A stretch of 64,000 bases of DNA from Clostridioides difficile. GTDB taxonomy: Bacteria > Bacillota > Clostridia > Peptostreptococcales > Peptostreptococcaceae. Under the pieces are notes generated by a model. The model saw nothing but the letters and a program-made list of their open reading frames with translations. It did not search any database and had not been told where the DNA came from. Positions 36,262-45,558 of this stretch are shown one piece after another. The position numbers and the translations under genes are program-made. Location of the stretch: positions 3,286,001-3,350,000 of the forward strand of contig CP103804.1 in assembly GCA_024919175.1 (NCBI GenBank), read 5' to 3'. The number at the start of each line of letters is the position of its first letter. Positions within the stretch are counted from its first letter, which is position 1.

Positions 36262-38454
36262 TTAATTGCATCCACTATATCCACATTTTAAACATATACT
36301 ACATCCACCTGTATGTGCGATTCCTTCACTTCCACACTCAGGGCATACAAACTTTTCATCTTCTTCAAAATTTTTATTTTTTAGTTCTTTGGCTTTTTCT
36401 TCTTTATTATCTTTTTCTTCTTTATTATTTTTATAAGATTCTTTTTTACTATCTTCTTTTTTGTTATTTTCTTTATTATTTTCATCTTTTTTTTCATTTA
36501 TTAAGATTCCACTCCTTTTGCATCCATCTCTAAATATTGTCACTCCCTTCAGACCAGCTTCCCATGCCTTAACATATATGTTGAAAACATCTTCAATTGT
36601 AGTTTCAAAAGGTATATTTATTGTAGATGATATAGAAGCATCAATATACTTTTGCCATACTTTTTGCATATTTATTCTTTCTTCATATCCTATGTTCATA
36701 GCAGTAACAAAAAAATCTGGTAAACATTCTTCATCTGTAATACCTTTTTTATCCATATATTCTTTAACTATTGGAGTATATACTTTATAATACACATCTT
36801 CATCATGTAAACTTTCAGTTTTTCTTATATATGAAAGATTAAATATAGGTTCTATTCCTCCACTAATACCTATCATTGTAGATATAGAACCTGTAGGAGG
36901 TATAGTTAAGAGTTGTGAGTTTCTAATCCCATACTTTTTAACCATCTCTTTAATATCATCGTTTAAATTTTCTATAAAAAATCTAGATTTAGAAATATTT
37001 TCATACTTATACTCACTAAATGTACCATATTCTTTAGCAATTAAAGCTGATTGTTTTACAGCTTCATTAAGCATAGTTTTACCAATTAAATCACATAATT
37101 CTAAAGATTTATCAGAACCATATCTTATCCCCATTTTTATAAGCATGTCAGCAATACCCATTACACCTAAACCTATCTGTCTATATTTATAGACACTATC
37201 TCTTTGTTCTTGTAATGGATGTAAATTTAATCCCTCATCTAGTACATCATTTAAAGCTACCACGGCTTCTCTAACACAAGATTTTAACTTATTAATATCA
37301 AAGGTAGCATGTTCCCCAAATGGTTGTATTACAAACTCTGATAAGTTTATTGAACCAAGTAAACAGCTTCCTCCACTTGGAAGTGGCTCTTCTGCACAAG
37401 GATTTACCCCTGAAAAACAAAAGTCCTTGTCTTCACTCATAAGGTTATATGTTTTTATTTTGTCCCAAAATAATATGCCTGGTTCTGCATAATCCCAGTT
37501 ATTTTTAACAAACTTATTAAATAAATCATATGCATTTACTATCTTAACTATTTTTTCTCCAGTAGTTTCAACTTCAAAAGTACAATTATACAACTTTCTT
37601 TCTTTTACAGCTTGCATAAACTCATCTGTTACTCTTACAGAAATATTTGCCTTAGTAACCTTCTCCAAATCTGTTTTTATGTCTATAAACTCCTCTATTT
37701 CTGGATGATTTACATCCATAGAAATCATAAGAGCTCCCCTTCTACCTCTTTGTCCAATCAAACCTGTTGTCATGCTATAAAGTTCCATAAAAGAAACTGC
37801 TCCAGTTGTATATTTTGCAGCATTATTTACCTTTGCACCTTTTGGTCTTAATTTTGAAATATCAATTCCAACCCCTCCACCATAACTAAAAGTTCTAGCA
37901 AGTTTTTTTGCAGTGTCAAAGATATCTTCTATACTGTCTTTTGGTGGCTCTATTACATAACAATTAGAATAAGTTACTTTTTTACCTTCTTTATGTAAAC
38001 CTCTATTTGCCAAAATTCTACCTGCAAATAAAAATCTCTTCTGTCTTATTAACTTTGATATTCTTGGACTATTATTTGAAATTCTCTTTATCCATTCATC
38101 AAAACTTTCTCCATTGTGTCTATACTTATTTTTCCATATCGATTTTTGTAATTCATCAAATTCCCAAGCCTTATGTCTTATTTCTGAACGTCTTTCTCTA
38201 TATAATATGTAGTGTTTTGCTATATCTTTTCTATTTGATTCCATAAGTAATACTTCAACTATATCTTGGATTTCTTCTACAGATAAGCATTCCTCCATAG
38301 AATTATAATCATTAGCGATTTTTCTAGATATATCATATGCTAAATCCCTGTCTACTCCACCTTCACTATTTATACTAGCCTTATAGACAGCATCTTCAAT
38401 CTTACTTTTACTAAAAAGTTCTTTTGTCCCATCTCTTTTTATTATGTACTTCAT
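36262..38454 (-). CDS. nrdJ: Vitamin B12-dependent ribonucleoside-diphosphate reductase
   Basis: Class II ribonucleotide reductase that makes deoxyribonucleotides with adenosylcobalamin. The 730 residues begin with an ATP cone (IIKRDGTKELFSKSKIEDAV) and carry the class II catalytic motif NPCAEEPLPSGGSCLLGSIN. Later come GLGVMGIADMLIKMGI and TGSISTMIGISGGIEP. The last ~70 residues form a Lys/Glu/Asn-rich linker followed by a zinc ribbon (CPECGS, CLKCGYSGC). No cobalamin riboswitch is visible upstream. Confidence 0.93.
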   Translation of the reverse strand: MKYIIKRDGTKELFSKSKIEDAVYKASINSEGGVDRDLAYDISRKIANDYNSMEECLSVEEIQDIVEVLLMESNRKDIAKHYILYRERRSEIRHKAWEFDELQKSIWKNKYRHNGESFDEWIKRISNNSPRISKLIRQKRFLFAGRILANRGLHKEGKKVTYSNCYVIEPPKDSIEDIFDTAKKLARTFSYGGGVGIDISKLRPKGAKVNNAAKYTTGAVSFMELYSMTTGLIGQRGRRGALMISMDVNHPEIEEFIDIKTDLEKVTKANISVRVTDEFMQAVKERKLYNCTFEVETTGEKIVKIVNAYDLFNKFVKNNWDYAEPGILFWDKIKTYNLMSEDKDFCFSGVNPCAEEPLPSGGSCLLGSINLSEFVIQPFGEHATFDINKLKSCVREAVVALNDVLDEGLNLHPLQEQRDSVYKYRQIGLGVMGIADMLIKMGIRYGSDKSLELCDLIGKTMLNEAVKQSALIAKEYGTFSEYKYENISKSRFFIENLNDDIKEMVKKYGIRNSQLLTIPPTGSISTMIGISGGIEPIFNLSYIRKTESLHDEDVYYKVYTPIVKEYMDKKGITDEECLPDFFVTAMNIGYEERINMQKVWQKYIDASISSTINIPFETTIEDVFNIYVKAWEAGLKGVTIFRDGCKRSGILINEKKDENNKENNKKEDSKKESYKNNKEEKDNKEEKAKELKNKNFEEDEKFVCPECGSEGIAHTGGCSICLKCGYSGCN

Positions 38455-38916
38455 TTTTAGACCTCCAATAAATTAGTATTACATTAATACACCTATTAGT
38501 TGTAATTCTAAACAAACTTTTTTCTACATTTGCATGTTTTCATATTAATTATCTCATATAATATATATTATACTATTTTATATTCAATATAACACGCTTT
38601 ATAGTTTTTCCAGTTAAACAAGTAGACTTCATATATCTTAAACATCTTATATTAAAAACTTAAAAATAATATAAAAAAGTACATAAAAGTGTAATTATAC
38701 TCTTATATACTTTATTTTTTTATAAATTCCACCATTTTTTATTCCATTATTTTCCATTACAATTAATAATAAATTCTTTATATTTTGCATATAAATATGT
38801 TCTATACCATAAATATTATTTGTAAATATATATAACAAAATTCAGCCTAACAATAATCTATCTTTAATCTACTTTATTTAATATTCATTTACATAAAAAG
38901 TTTTACATATTAAAAA
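38455..38916. other. Intergenic region upstream of nrdJ with an orphan hairpin
   Basis: The 460-bp gap holds no supported gene. An imperfect hairpin at about 38673-38720 pairs AAAGTACATAAAAGT with ACTCTTATATACTTT and is followed by T-runs on both sides, resembling a terminator. The nrdJ promoter should lie at 38470-38600. No RBS is found in front of any short frame here. Confidence 0.4.
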
Positions 38917-38959
38917 GGAATTGCCTATAAAATGATTTCACTCACTTTAAGACAATTCC
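38917..38959 (-). terminator. Terminator of brnQ (38982-40277)
   Basis: GGAATTGCC on one side pairs with CAATTCC on the other, with a GTCTTAAA/TTTATAGG extension; TTTTT follows on the minus strand. Confidence 0.7.
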
Positions 38960-38981
38960 CATATGTATTAATTATTCTTTA

Positions 38982-40277
38982 TTATTGTACAGCTTTACTA
39001 CTTTGAGATGGAATAAAGTTTCCTATTATTCCTGCTATTACAACTGGAACAATCCAGTTAAATCCTAATGAAGCGAATGGTAAGCTATTAACTAAAGGAA
39101 TATTTATACCAAAGCTTGTTGCAACTGTTAATACACTTACTAACAATGCCATATATGCAGCGCATCTGAATACGTTGTTATTTTTAATTTTATTACTAAA
39201 TAATGCTAGTATAACTAGAGTTATAGTTGCTGGATATACCATACTTAATATAGGAGAAGAGAATTTTATTATTGTACTTACTCCAAAGTTTGATATGATT
39301 GCACTAAATACACAAACTACTATAACTATATGCTCATATTTTAATTTTCCATCTGTAAGTGTTGAGAAATATTGACCTGCTGCTGAAGAAAGACCTATAG
39401 CTGTTGTTAAACATGCTAATGCAACTATAATAGCCAATAAAATTTTACCTGTATTTCCAAGTAATGATGCTGTTATTGAAACTATTAAAGCTGTTTGTTG
39501 AACATCTTGTCCATATATTTCAGATACAGTTGCTCCAAGGTAACATAATCCACCATAAACTAGTGCCATACCTACTACCGCTATAACACCTGCACTTACT
39601 GTAGCTTTCATCTTTTCTTTTTCACCTGTATAACCTTTAGCTATTACTGACATGATTATAATTGATGCAAATACACTAGCTGCTAATGCATCCATTGTTT
39701 GATATCCTTGAGTTATACCTTCTGCAAATACATTTTGTATTAAAGAAGCATCTCTTATTTCTCCTAATGGAGATACAATACCTTTAATTATCAATACTGC
39801 TAAAGCTATAAGTAAGGCTGGAGTTAAAATTGATCCAACTATATCTACAACTTTTGATGGTCTTATTGTTAAAACCAATACTATAGCAAAGAATACTATA
39901 GAGAATATTACTGGGCTTATTCCTGAACCTATTGTAGGTAATATACCCATTTCATAAGTTGTTGCTGCTGTTCTAGGTATTGCCAAAAGTGGCCCTATAC
40001 AGATTACCATTGCACATCCTAATACAATACTTAATCCTTTACCAGCTCTTGAAAACATTTTTGATGTGTCTCCATTGAACTTAGTTGCTGCTATAACTGC
40101 TAATAATGCCAAACCACCATCTGCGAAAAGGAATCCTATGAAAGCTACTAACCAACTACTTCCGGATAAAACTCCTAGATATGGAGGGAATATTAAGTTC
40201 CCAGCACCAAAAAACATTGCAAATAGTGCAAATCCAATTACAATTACATCTTTAAACTTGATTTGTTTCTCACCCAT
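38982..40277 (-). CDS. brnQ: Branched-chain amino acid transporter BrnQ (paralogue 1)
   Basis: Twelve-helix LIVCS-family symporter for leucine, isoleucine and valine. The 431 residues start with FAMFFGAGNLIFPPYLG, the family signature, followed by repeated hydrophobic segments. It is about two-thirds identical by eye to the neighbouring paralogue at 41420-42712. RBS GGGGGTG precedes ATG. It is transcribed from a near-consensus promoter at 40408-40380, with a second upstream promoter. Confidence 0.93.
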   Translation of the reverse strand: MGEKQIKFKDVIVIGFALFAMFFGAGNLIFPPYLGVLSGSSWLVAFIGFLFADGGLALLAVIAATKFNGDTSKMFSRAGKGLSIVLGCAMVICIGPLLAIPRTAATTYEMGILPTIGSGISPVIFSIVFFAIVLVLTIRPSKVVDIVGSILTPALLIALAVLIIKGIVSPLGEIRDASLIQNVFAEGITQGYQTMDALAASVFASIIIMSVIAKGYTGEKEKMKATVSAGVIAVVGMALVYGGLCYLGATVSEIYGQDVQQTALIVSITASLLGNTGKILLAIIVALACLTTAIGLSSAAGQYFSTLTDGKLKYEHIVIVVCVFSAIISNFGVSTIIKFSSPILSMVYPATITLVILALFSNKIKNNNVFRCAAYMALLVSVLTVATSFGINIPLVNSLPFASLGFNWIVPVVIAGIIGNFIPSQSSKAVQ

Positions 40278-40379
40278 TTAAAGCACCCCCATTTGAATTC
40301 TACTACTTTTTATTACATTTTACCAAAAAATAAGTCCAATCTCTTCTTAAATGAAAACCTTTTGACGAGATTTTATTTA

Positions 40380-40408
40380 ATTATACATTTTTGACTTAAA
40401 CTTGTCAA
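40380..40408 (-). promoter_or_regulatory. Near-consensus promoter of brnQ paralogue 1
   Basis: On the minus strand TTGACA (40408-40403) and TATAAT (40385-40380) lie 17 bases apart, a perfect housekeeping promoter. It gives a leader of about 95 bases. Confidence 0.85.
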
Positions 40409-40546
40409 TTATGTTTCATAATTTATAAAATCTTCGCAATATTTAATACAACTTTCTTAATTAAATAAAATCAACATGTATACTTTAAACATATATGTTT
40501 TTTTTATTTTTATTTAATTTTTCTTGACAAAAGTAAAACTTTTAAA

Positions 40547-40627
40547 TCATCTTAATTGTGTGACTTTTTGGATTATTTGCATTATTTCCAATTTATATTG
40601 CTTTATAGACAATATTAATGTATACAT
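40547..40627 (-). CDS. Possible leader peptide upstream of brnQ paralogue 1
   Basis: This 26-codon frame is too short for general gene finding. It starts ATG at 40627 behind AAAAAGGAGAGTG and lies about 65 bases after a TTGACT-TATAAT promoter. The peptide (MYTLILSIKQYKLEIMQII, then QKVTQLR) has ten Leu, Ile or Val residues among 26, which is suggestive beside a branched-chain amino acid transporter. No clear attenuator hairpin follows. Treat as a candidate only. Confidence 0.35.
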   Translation of the reverse strand: MYTLILSIKQYKLEIMQIIQKVTQLR

Positions 40628-40699
40628 CACTCTCCTTTTTATTTTTGTATAATCTTTTAAGTTCAATTTAAATTTTAAATATTTAAATATTTTGTGTTT

Positions 40700-40728
40700 A
40701 TTATATAATCTGAAAAAAAAGCAGTCAA
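40700..40728 (-). promoter_or_regulatory. Upstream promoter in the brnQ leader region
   Basis: On the minus strand TTGACT (40728-40723) and TATAAT (40705-40700) lie 17 bases apart. The promoter's flanks are clearly related to the promoter of the other brnQ paralogue (42895-42866), with shared GTCAATATG and GTGTTTATTAT or GTGCTTATTAT. Confidence 0.75.
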
Positions 40729-40755
40729 TATGATTTTTAATTTTTTTAATTTTCA

Positions 40756-41336
40756 AAATTATGATACCTAGAAAATCGTTTTCCTTTTGTCAGAACTTCT
40801 ATTTACGTTAATTCTTGTAGTATTTTGTATTTATTTTGCTAAACTCACTATTAATTTTACTGAATTCCAATTCTACACTCATAGACTTTTTACTTACTAA
40901 TGTGCTTTCAAATCATTTTTTCTGAAAATTTTTTATTATGATTTATTGATTTATTTTTCTTCATAGAAACTACATTATAAGTTCCAACTTACTAAAACTT
41001 TGCAGTTGCTGGTATTCGCGCTAGTCTATTTATTTTTTAGAATTTACTAAATAATCTTAATATAAACCAATTAGAAAACAATTTAGTAGTTTACACAAGT
41101 TATTTATATGTTCAAATGCCTTAAATTTTATTTTATTATTTTATTATTGTCATAATTTTATTTATGTGATATTTTTGTGAAAATCAACTAATACACATGC
41201 CTGAACTTTTGATATTCATCTAAATATCTTTTATAAAGACTCATAATTGTTAAAAAATAAACATTATTTTTTTTTTAATACTTTTATCTAATTTTACTAT
41301 ACTAAATATAAATAATTGGTATATACTCAAAAAATA
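40756..41336. other. Non-coding AT-rich gap between the two brnQ genes
   Basis: No ribosome site (GGAG/GAGG) on either strand and no supported frame. A 15-base sequence at 40916-40930 matches the CodY box AATTTTCWGAAAATT at 13 positions, with TTTTCTGAAAATT exact. I see no RNA motif I can name. Confidence 0.45.
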
Positions 41337-41385
41337 AAAAGAGTTATCTATATAAATAGTTTCATTTATTATAGATAACTCTTTT
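41337..41385 (-). terminator. Terminator of brnQ paralogue 2
   Basis: AAAAGAGTTATCTATA (41337-41352) pairs exactly with TATAGATAACTCTTTT (41370-41385). On the minus strand it runs into TTTATTTTTT. Confidence 0.9.
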
Positions 41386-41419
41386 ACTTTCAGATACTTA
41401 TATTTCAATTAAATAACAT

Positions 41420-42712
41420 TTAATTTGTTCCAAGTGTATTAGATTGACTCTTTGATGGTATAAAATTACCAATTATTCCAGCTATTACAACTGGAACTAC
41501 CCAGTTAAATCCTAATGAAGCAAGAGGTAAAGAATTTACTACTGGAATGCTTACTCCATAACTAGATATAACTGTTAATATACTTACAAGCAGTGACATA
41601 TATACTGCACCTTTGTATACATTATCATTCTTAATTTTTTCATTAAAGAAAGCTAAAATTATTAAAACAATTGATGGTGGATAAACTATGCTTAATATAG
41701 GAGATGCTATCTTTATTATAGTTCCAACACCAAAAGATGCTACTACTGCACTGAATACAGACACAGCTAATACTATTTTTTCATAGCTTAATTTACCTTT
41801 TGTAAGTCTAGAAAAATATTGCCCTGTTGCAGATGTAAGACCTATAGATGTAGTTAAACAAGCTAGAGATACTACTACTGCTAAAATCGCTTTCCCAACA
41901 TTTCCAAGCAACCCTTGTGTTATATTTACTATTACTTGTGATTGTACTGCATCTGTTCCATACATTGTTGATACAGTTGCTCCAAGGAAACATAATCCAC
42001 CATAAACTAATGCCAATCCTCCACAAGCAAGAACACCTGCTTTACCAATCATCTTTAACTTTTCACTAATATTAGTATATCCTTTTTCATTTAAGGATAC
42101 TATCAGAACTGATGCAAGTGCTATTGCTGCAAATGCATCCATTGTCTGGTAACCTTGACCTATCCCTTCTGCAAATACATTAGGTATCATAGGTTTATCT
42201 ATTATCTCTCCAAGAGGAGATACAACACCTTTTATAATTATAAATGCTAAAGCTATTAGAAGAGCTGGAGTTAAAAATTGTCCAACTATATCTACGACCT
42301 TAGATGGTCTTATTGTTAATACATATGATATCGCAAAATAAACTATACAGAATAATAACACTGGAACTGAGCTTCCAAATAAAGGCATCATACCCATCTC
42401 ATAAGTTGTTGCACCTGTTCTTGGTATAGCTAAGAATGGTCCTATACATAAAATATCTACACAACCTATAAGGATCCCCAATTTCATACCACATCTTTTA
42501 AACATTTCTACTACGTTTCCATCGAATTTAGCTGTAGCCATTACTGCTAGAAGTGCCAAACCAGCATCGGCAAATGTAAATCCTAAGAAGGCAATTAACC
42601 ATTCTGGACCTGTAATTATTCCCAAGTATGGTGGAAATATTAAGTTACCTGCTCCAAAGAACATTGCGAATAATGCAAATCCAAATACTATTACATCTTT
42701 GGTCTTACCCAT
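41420..42712 (-). CDS. brnQ: Branched-chain amino acid transporter BrnQ (paralogue 2)
   Basis: 430 residues with the same signature FAMFFGAGNLIFPPYLG and helix pattern as paralogue 1, and the same C-terminal end (GFNWVVPVVIAGIIGNFIPSKS). The two genes are a tandem duplication kept as separate units with separate terminators. RBS GGGGGATTTTATA precedes ATG. Confidence 0.93.
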   Translation of the reverse strand: MGKTKDVIVFGFALFAMFFGAGNLIFPPYLGIITGPEWLIAFLGFTFADAGLALLAVMATAKFDGNVVEMFKRCGMKLGILIGCVDILCIGPFLAIPRTGATTYEMGMMPLFGSSVPVLLFCIVYFAISYVLTIRPSKVVDIVGQFLTPALLIALAFIIIKGVVSPLGEIIDKPMIPNVFAEGIGQGYQTMDAFAAIALASVLIVSLNEKGYTNISEKLKMIGKAGVLACGGLALVYGGLCFLGATVSTMYGTDAVQSQVIVNITQGLLGNVGKAILAVVVSLACLTTSIGLTSATGQYFSRLTKGKLSYEKIVLAVSVFSAVVASFGVGTIIKIASPILSIVYPPSIVLIILAFFNEKIKNDNVYKGAVYMSLLVSILTVISSYGVSIPVVNSLPLASLGFNWVVPVVIAGIIGNFIPSKSQSNTLGTN

Positions 42713-42865
42713 TATAAAATCCCCCTTTTTAACCTTATTAAATTAACAAAATTTCTTAATTGTTCACGTTTGCATAAATAAATTAACTAAAACAATAAGA
42801 ATCCATTATTAAATTAATAAAATTAAATAAATTAAATTTTTAATATATTGTATTTATTTGTGCTT

Positions 42866-42943
42866 ATTATATATTATATGAAACAAACAAGTCAATATGC
42901 CAAAATTGCAAATTATCATATTGATTTTAATTTTCAAAAAATT
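42866..42943 (-). promoter_or_regulatory. Promoter and CodY-like box of brnQ paralogue 2
   Basis: TTGACT (42895-42890) and TATAAT (42871-42866) are 18 bases apart on the minus strand. AATTTTCAAAAAATT at 42929-42943 differs from the CodY box AATTTTCWGAAAATT at one position. It lies upstream of the -35, so control by CodY is inferred. Confidence 0.6.
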
Positions 42944-43034
42944 AGGTGTATTTGTCTTAAATTAATATTTTTGAAAGTTTTCTAATCTAATTTATACTTT
43001 TATGTGACAGTTTTTGTCTATATTTCAGAAAAAT

Positions 43035-43065
43035 AAAAAAACCTTTTAAAAAAAGGCTTTTTTTT
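43035..43065 (-). terminator. Terminator of rbgA
   Basis: AAAAAACCTTTT and AAAAGGCTTTTTT form a short stem with one mismatch. A/T runs flank both sides. Confidence 0.6.
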
Positions 43066-43101
43066 ATTTATAATATTAATTTTTTAACCCAGCTTTAAAA
43101 T

Positions 43102-43998
43102 CTATCTTTTAACACTCTCTGGCACTTCTAGTGTTATATTGCCTATTTTCCCATCTCTAAATTCATTTAGAACAGTTGTAGCTATACGTGTATAATCAAG
43201 TTCTTTTCCACCTGTTATGAATCCTCTCTTATGACCAATCATATCCATTGTTTCAATTGGAGTTTCTCCTAAAGAATCCAATTTATATCTAGCTTTCAGC
43301 TTTTCTGGTTCTATTATCATAAGTTTTTCTATAAGTCTTAAAGCTAAGGTCTCAACGTCTAAAATTTCATCTTTTATAGCTCTACTAAATGCCAAGTTTA
43401 AGGCAACTTCTTGGTCTTCAAACTTTGGCCAAAGTATTCCAGGTGTATCTAAAAGCTCAAGATTTCCCTTTAATCTAACCCATTGCTTACCTTTAGTTAC
43501 TCCTGGCTTATCTCCTGTTTGAGTACTTTTTCTACCTGTTAATTTGTTTATAAGAGATGATTTACCAACATTTGGTACACCAACTATCATTATTCTTATA
43601 GCCCTTTCTTTTCTTCCTTTATCCTTTAGAGAACTCATTTTTTCTCTAGTTACATTCTTACATTCTTCCACTATCTTATTTACACCTACACCTTTTATTG
43701 TATCTACTGGTATAGCTTTTATGTTATTCTGTTTATAGTACTCAATCCATTGATTTAACTTATCTCTATCTGCCATATCGCTTTTATTTAATACCACTAC
43801 CCTAGGCTTATCTCCTACAAGCATATCTATATCTGGATTTTTGCTACTAAATGGGATTCTAGCATCCAAAAGTTCAACCACTACATCAATTAGTTTTAAG
43901 TTATTTTTTACTAATTCTTTGGTTTTCTTCATATGACCTGGATACCAGTTTATATGTAGATTATTATCCATAAGATACTCATCATATTCATTTGACAT
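43102..43998 (-). CDS. rbgA: Ribosome biogenesis GTPase RbgA/YlqF
   Basis: Circularly permuted GTPase needed for late 50S assembly. G4 (VVLNKSDM) comes before G1 (GVPNVGKSSL) and G3 (LLDTPGIL), diagnostic of the YlqF/YawG group. The ATG at 43998 follows AAAGGAGTG; GTG at 44007 lies inside that site. The gene stands next to rplS, the usual Firmicute order. Confidence 0.95.
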   Translation of the reverse strand: MSNEYDEYLMDNNLHINWYPGHMKKTKELVKNNLKLIDVVVELLDARIPFSSKNPDIDMLVGDKPRVVVLNKSDMADRDKLNQWIEYYKQNNIKAIPVDTIKGVGVNKIVEECKNVTREKMSSLKDKGRKERAIRIMIVGVPNVGKSSLINKLTGRKSTQTGDKPGVTKGKQWVRLKGNLELLDTPGILWPKFEDQEVALNLAFSRAIKDEILDVETLALRLIEKLMIIEPEKLKARYKLDSLGETPIETMDMIGHKRGFITGGKELDYTRIATTVLNEFRDGKIGNITLEVPESVKR

Positions 43999-44007
43999 AT
44001 ATATCAC

Positions 44008-44315
44008 TCCTTTAAAATAGTATGTTATTATTACCTAATTTTACTTAAAAGTATATCTACTTAAATCCTTACATTGTCACCCTTTTAACATCATACTTTA
44101 CATAATATTATCTTCTTATTTTTAGTATTATTTCAAAATATAATCCAATATTTATTGATTTTATTTTCAATTTTAAAATTCCTAAATCTATCAATAAATA
44201 GTATATTTTCAACAAATAATCATATCTGCTTACAATTTAATTATTTGTTATGATTTCAATTAAAATAGAAAGAGGACTGATAAATCAGCCCCCCATTTAT
44301 AAGTAAAGTTTTTAA
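44008..44315. other. Gap between rbgA and rplS with weak terminator
   Basis: No gene seen. A short GGCTGATTTATCAGTCC hairpin at 44273-44291 probably ends rplS on the minus strand. The remainder should hold the rbgA promoter. Confidence 0.5.
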
Positions 44316-44666
44316 TTATCTATTTCTAGCTTCTTTTATCTTAGCAGCTTTACCTACTCTACCTCTTAAGTAGTTTAGTTTAGCTCTTCTTACTTTACCT
44401 TTTCTAGTTACTTCTATTTTTTCTAGTTTTGGAGAGTGAACTGGGAAAGTTCTTTCTACACCAACATTGAAAGACATTTTTCTAACTGTGAAAGTCTCTC
44501 TTGCTCCTCCACCTTGTCTCTTTAATACTACACCTTCGAATATTTGTATTCTTTCTCTTTTTCCTTCTATAATTCTAACGTGTACTTTAACTGTGTCCCC
44601 AGGTCCAAAATTAGGAACTTCATTTTTTAATTGTTCTTGCTCAATTGCTCTTAGCATTTCATTCAT
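44316..44666 (-). CDS. rplS: 50S ribosomal protein L19
   Basis: 116 residues, the standard length. The signature VRIIEGKRERIQIFEGVV and RTFPVHSPKLEKIEV are present. TAGGAGGAAG precedes ATG. It has its own promoter and an L19-type leader, so it can be controlled apart from trmD. Confidence 0.97.
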   Translation of the reverse strand: MNEMLRAIEQEQLKNEVPNFGPGDTVKVHVRIIEGKRERIQIFEGVVLKRQGGGARETFTVRKMSFNVGVERTFPVHSPKLEKIEVTRKGKVRRAKLNYLRGRVGKAAKIKEARNR

Positions 44667-44687
44667 CTTTCTTCCTCCTAGATATCA

Positions 44688-44755
44688 TAGACGTTCTTAA
44701 CTACCCGACCAGTGTAAACAGAGGAACGCCCGTATTTTCAACATTTTATATTATA
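44688..44755 (-). ncRNA. L19 leader RNA with promoter
   Basis: On the minus strand, GGGCGTTCCTCTGTTTACAC and then AAGAACGTCTATG lie just upstream of rplS. The conserved CUGUUUACA core and the GGGCGUUCC / GAACGUC pairing arms resemble the Firmicute L19 leader, which binds excess L19. The TATAAT at 44755-44750 with TTGTAA 17 bases upstream is its promoter. Confidence 0.7.
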
Positions 44756-44854
44756 CTATACTTCTATAGTTATTACAAGCACTTTTGTATTTTTAATTCC
44801 ATTTATAGCCACTTTATTGTATACATGTATATTAAGTTTTTATTGTATATGTTT

Positions 44855-45550
44855 CTATTTTTCTTGAGATTTTCTATATAAGTCTAGTCGTCTTTCCTTA
44901 GTTATTCTTATAGATTCTTCTCGTCTCCACGCATCTATCTTTTTATGATTTCCTGATAAAAGCACTTCTGGTACTTTTAATTCTTCAAACTCTCTAGGTC
45001 TTGTGTAATGAGGATACTCCAATAGATTATCTTTAAATGACTCCTCTTCAAATGACTCGTCCTGATTTAATACGCCTGGAATTAACCTTGATATAGAATC
45101 TATCATTATAAGTGCAGGTAGTTCTCCTCCAGTTAGTACATAATCTCCAATTGAAATTTCATCAGTTACTATTAAGTCAATAATTCTTTCATCTATTCCT
45201 TCATAATGACCACATAGAAGTATTATATCTTCTTCAATAGACATCTCTTTGACTATGGATTGATTGTATACCTTACCTTTTGGAGTTAAATAAATTACTC
45301 TTGGATTGTTTATATTATGAGTTTTTATTATATGCTTATATGTGTCATATATAGGTTGAGGAGTCATCACCATACCAGCTCCTCCTCCAAACGGATAATC
45401 ATCTACTTTTTTATGTTTATTATTAGAAAAATCTCTTATGTTATATATACACACATCAATTATACCTTTTTCAACTGCTCTTTTCATTATACTTTCATTC
45501 ATATATGAATTAAATATTTCTGGAAAAAGCGTCATTATATGAAATCTCAT
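44855..45550 (-). CDS. trmD: tRNA (guanine-37-N1)-methyltransferase TrmD
   Basis: SPOUT methyltransferase. The knot motifs LLCGHYEGIDERI and YVLTGGELPAL are complete, and the 231-residue length is normal. GGTGGTAAT precedes ATG. The gene is 9 bases after rimM, the conserved rimM-trmD pair. Confidence 0.97.
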   Translation of the reverse strand: MRFHIMTLFPEIFNSYMNESIMKRAVEKGIIDVCIYNIRDFSNNKHKKVDDYPFGGGAGMVMTPQPIYDTYKHIIKTHNINNPRVIYLTPKGKVYNQSIVKEMSIEEDIILLCGHYEGIDERIIDLIVTDEISIGDYVLTGGELPALIMIDSISRLIPGVLNQDESFEEESFKDNLLEYPHYTRPREFEELKVPEVLLSGNHKKIDAWRREESIRITKERRLDLYRKSQEK

Positions 45551-45558
45551 ATTACCAC

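Noticed and set aside
38455..38640. Cobalamin riboswitch upstream of the B12-dependent nrdJ
   Set aside because: I searched for the conserved B12-box and saw no match.
38725..38830. 31-codon peptide frame (MQNIKNLLLIV start) upstream of nrdJ, reminiscent of a signal peptide precursor
   Set aside because: No ribosome site precedes it and no cysteine or processing enzyme gene is near.
40547..40756. 69-residue frame starting upstream of the promoter at 40728
   Set aside because: Its start lies upstream of the promoter's start point, so the long form cannot be made from it; only the internal 26-codon frame is plausible.
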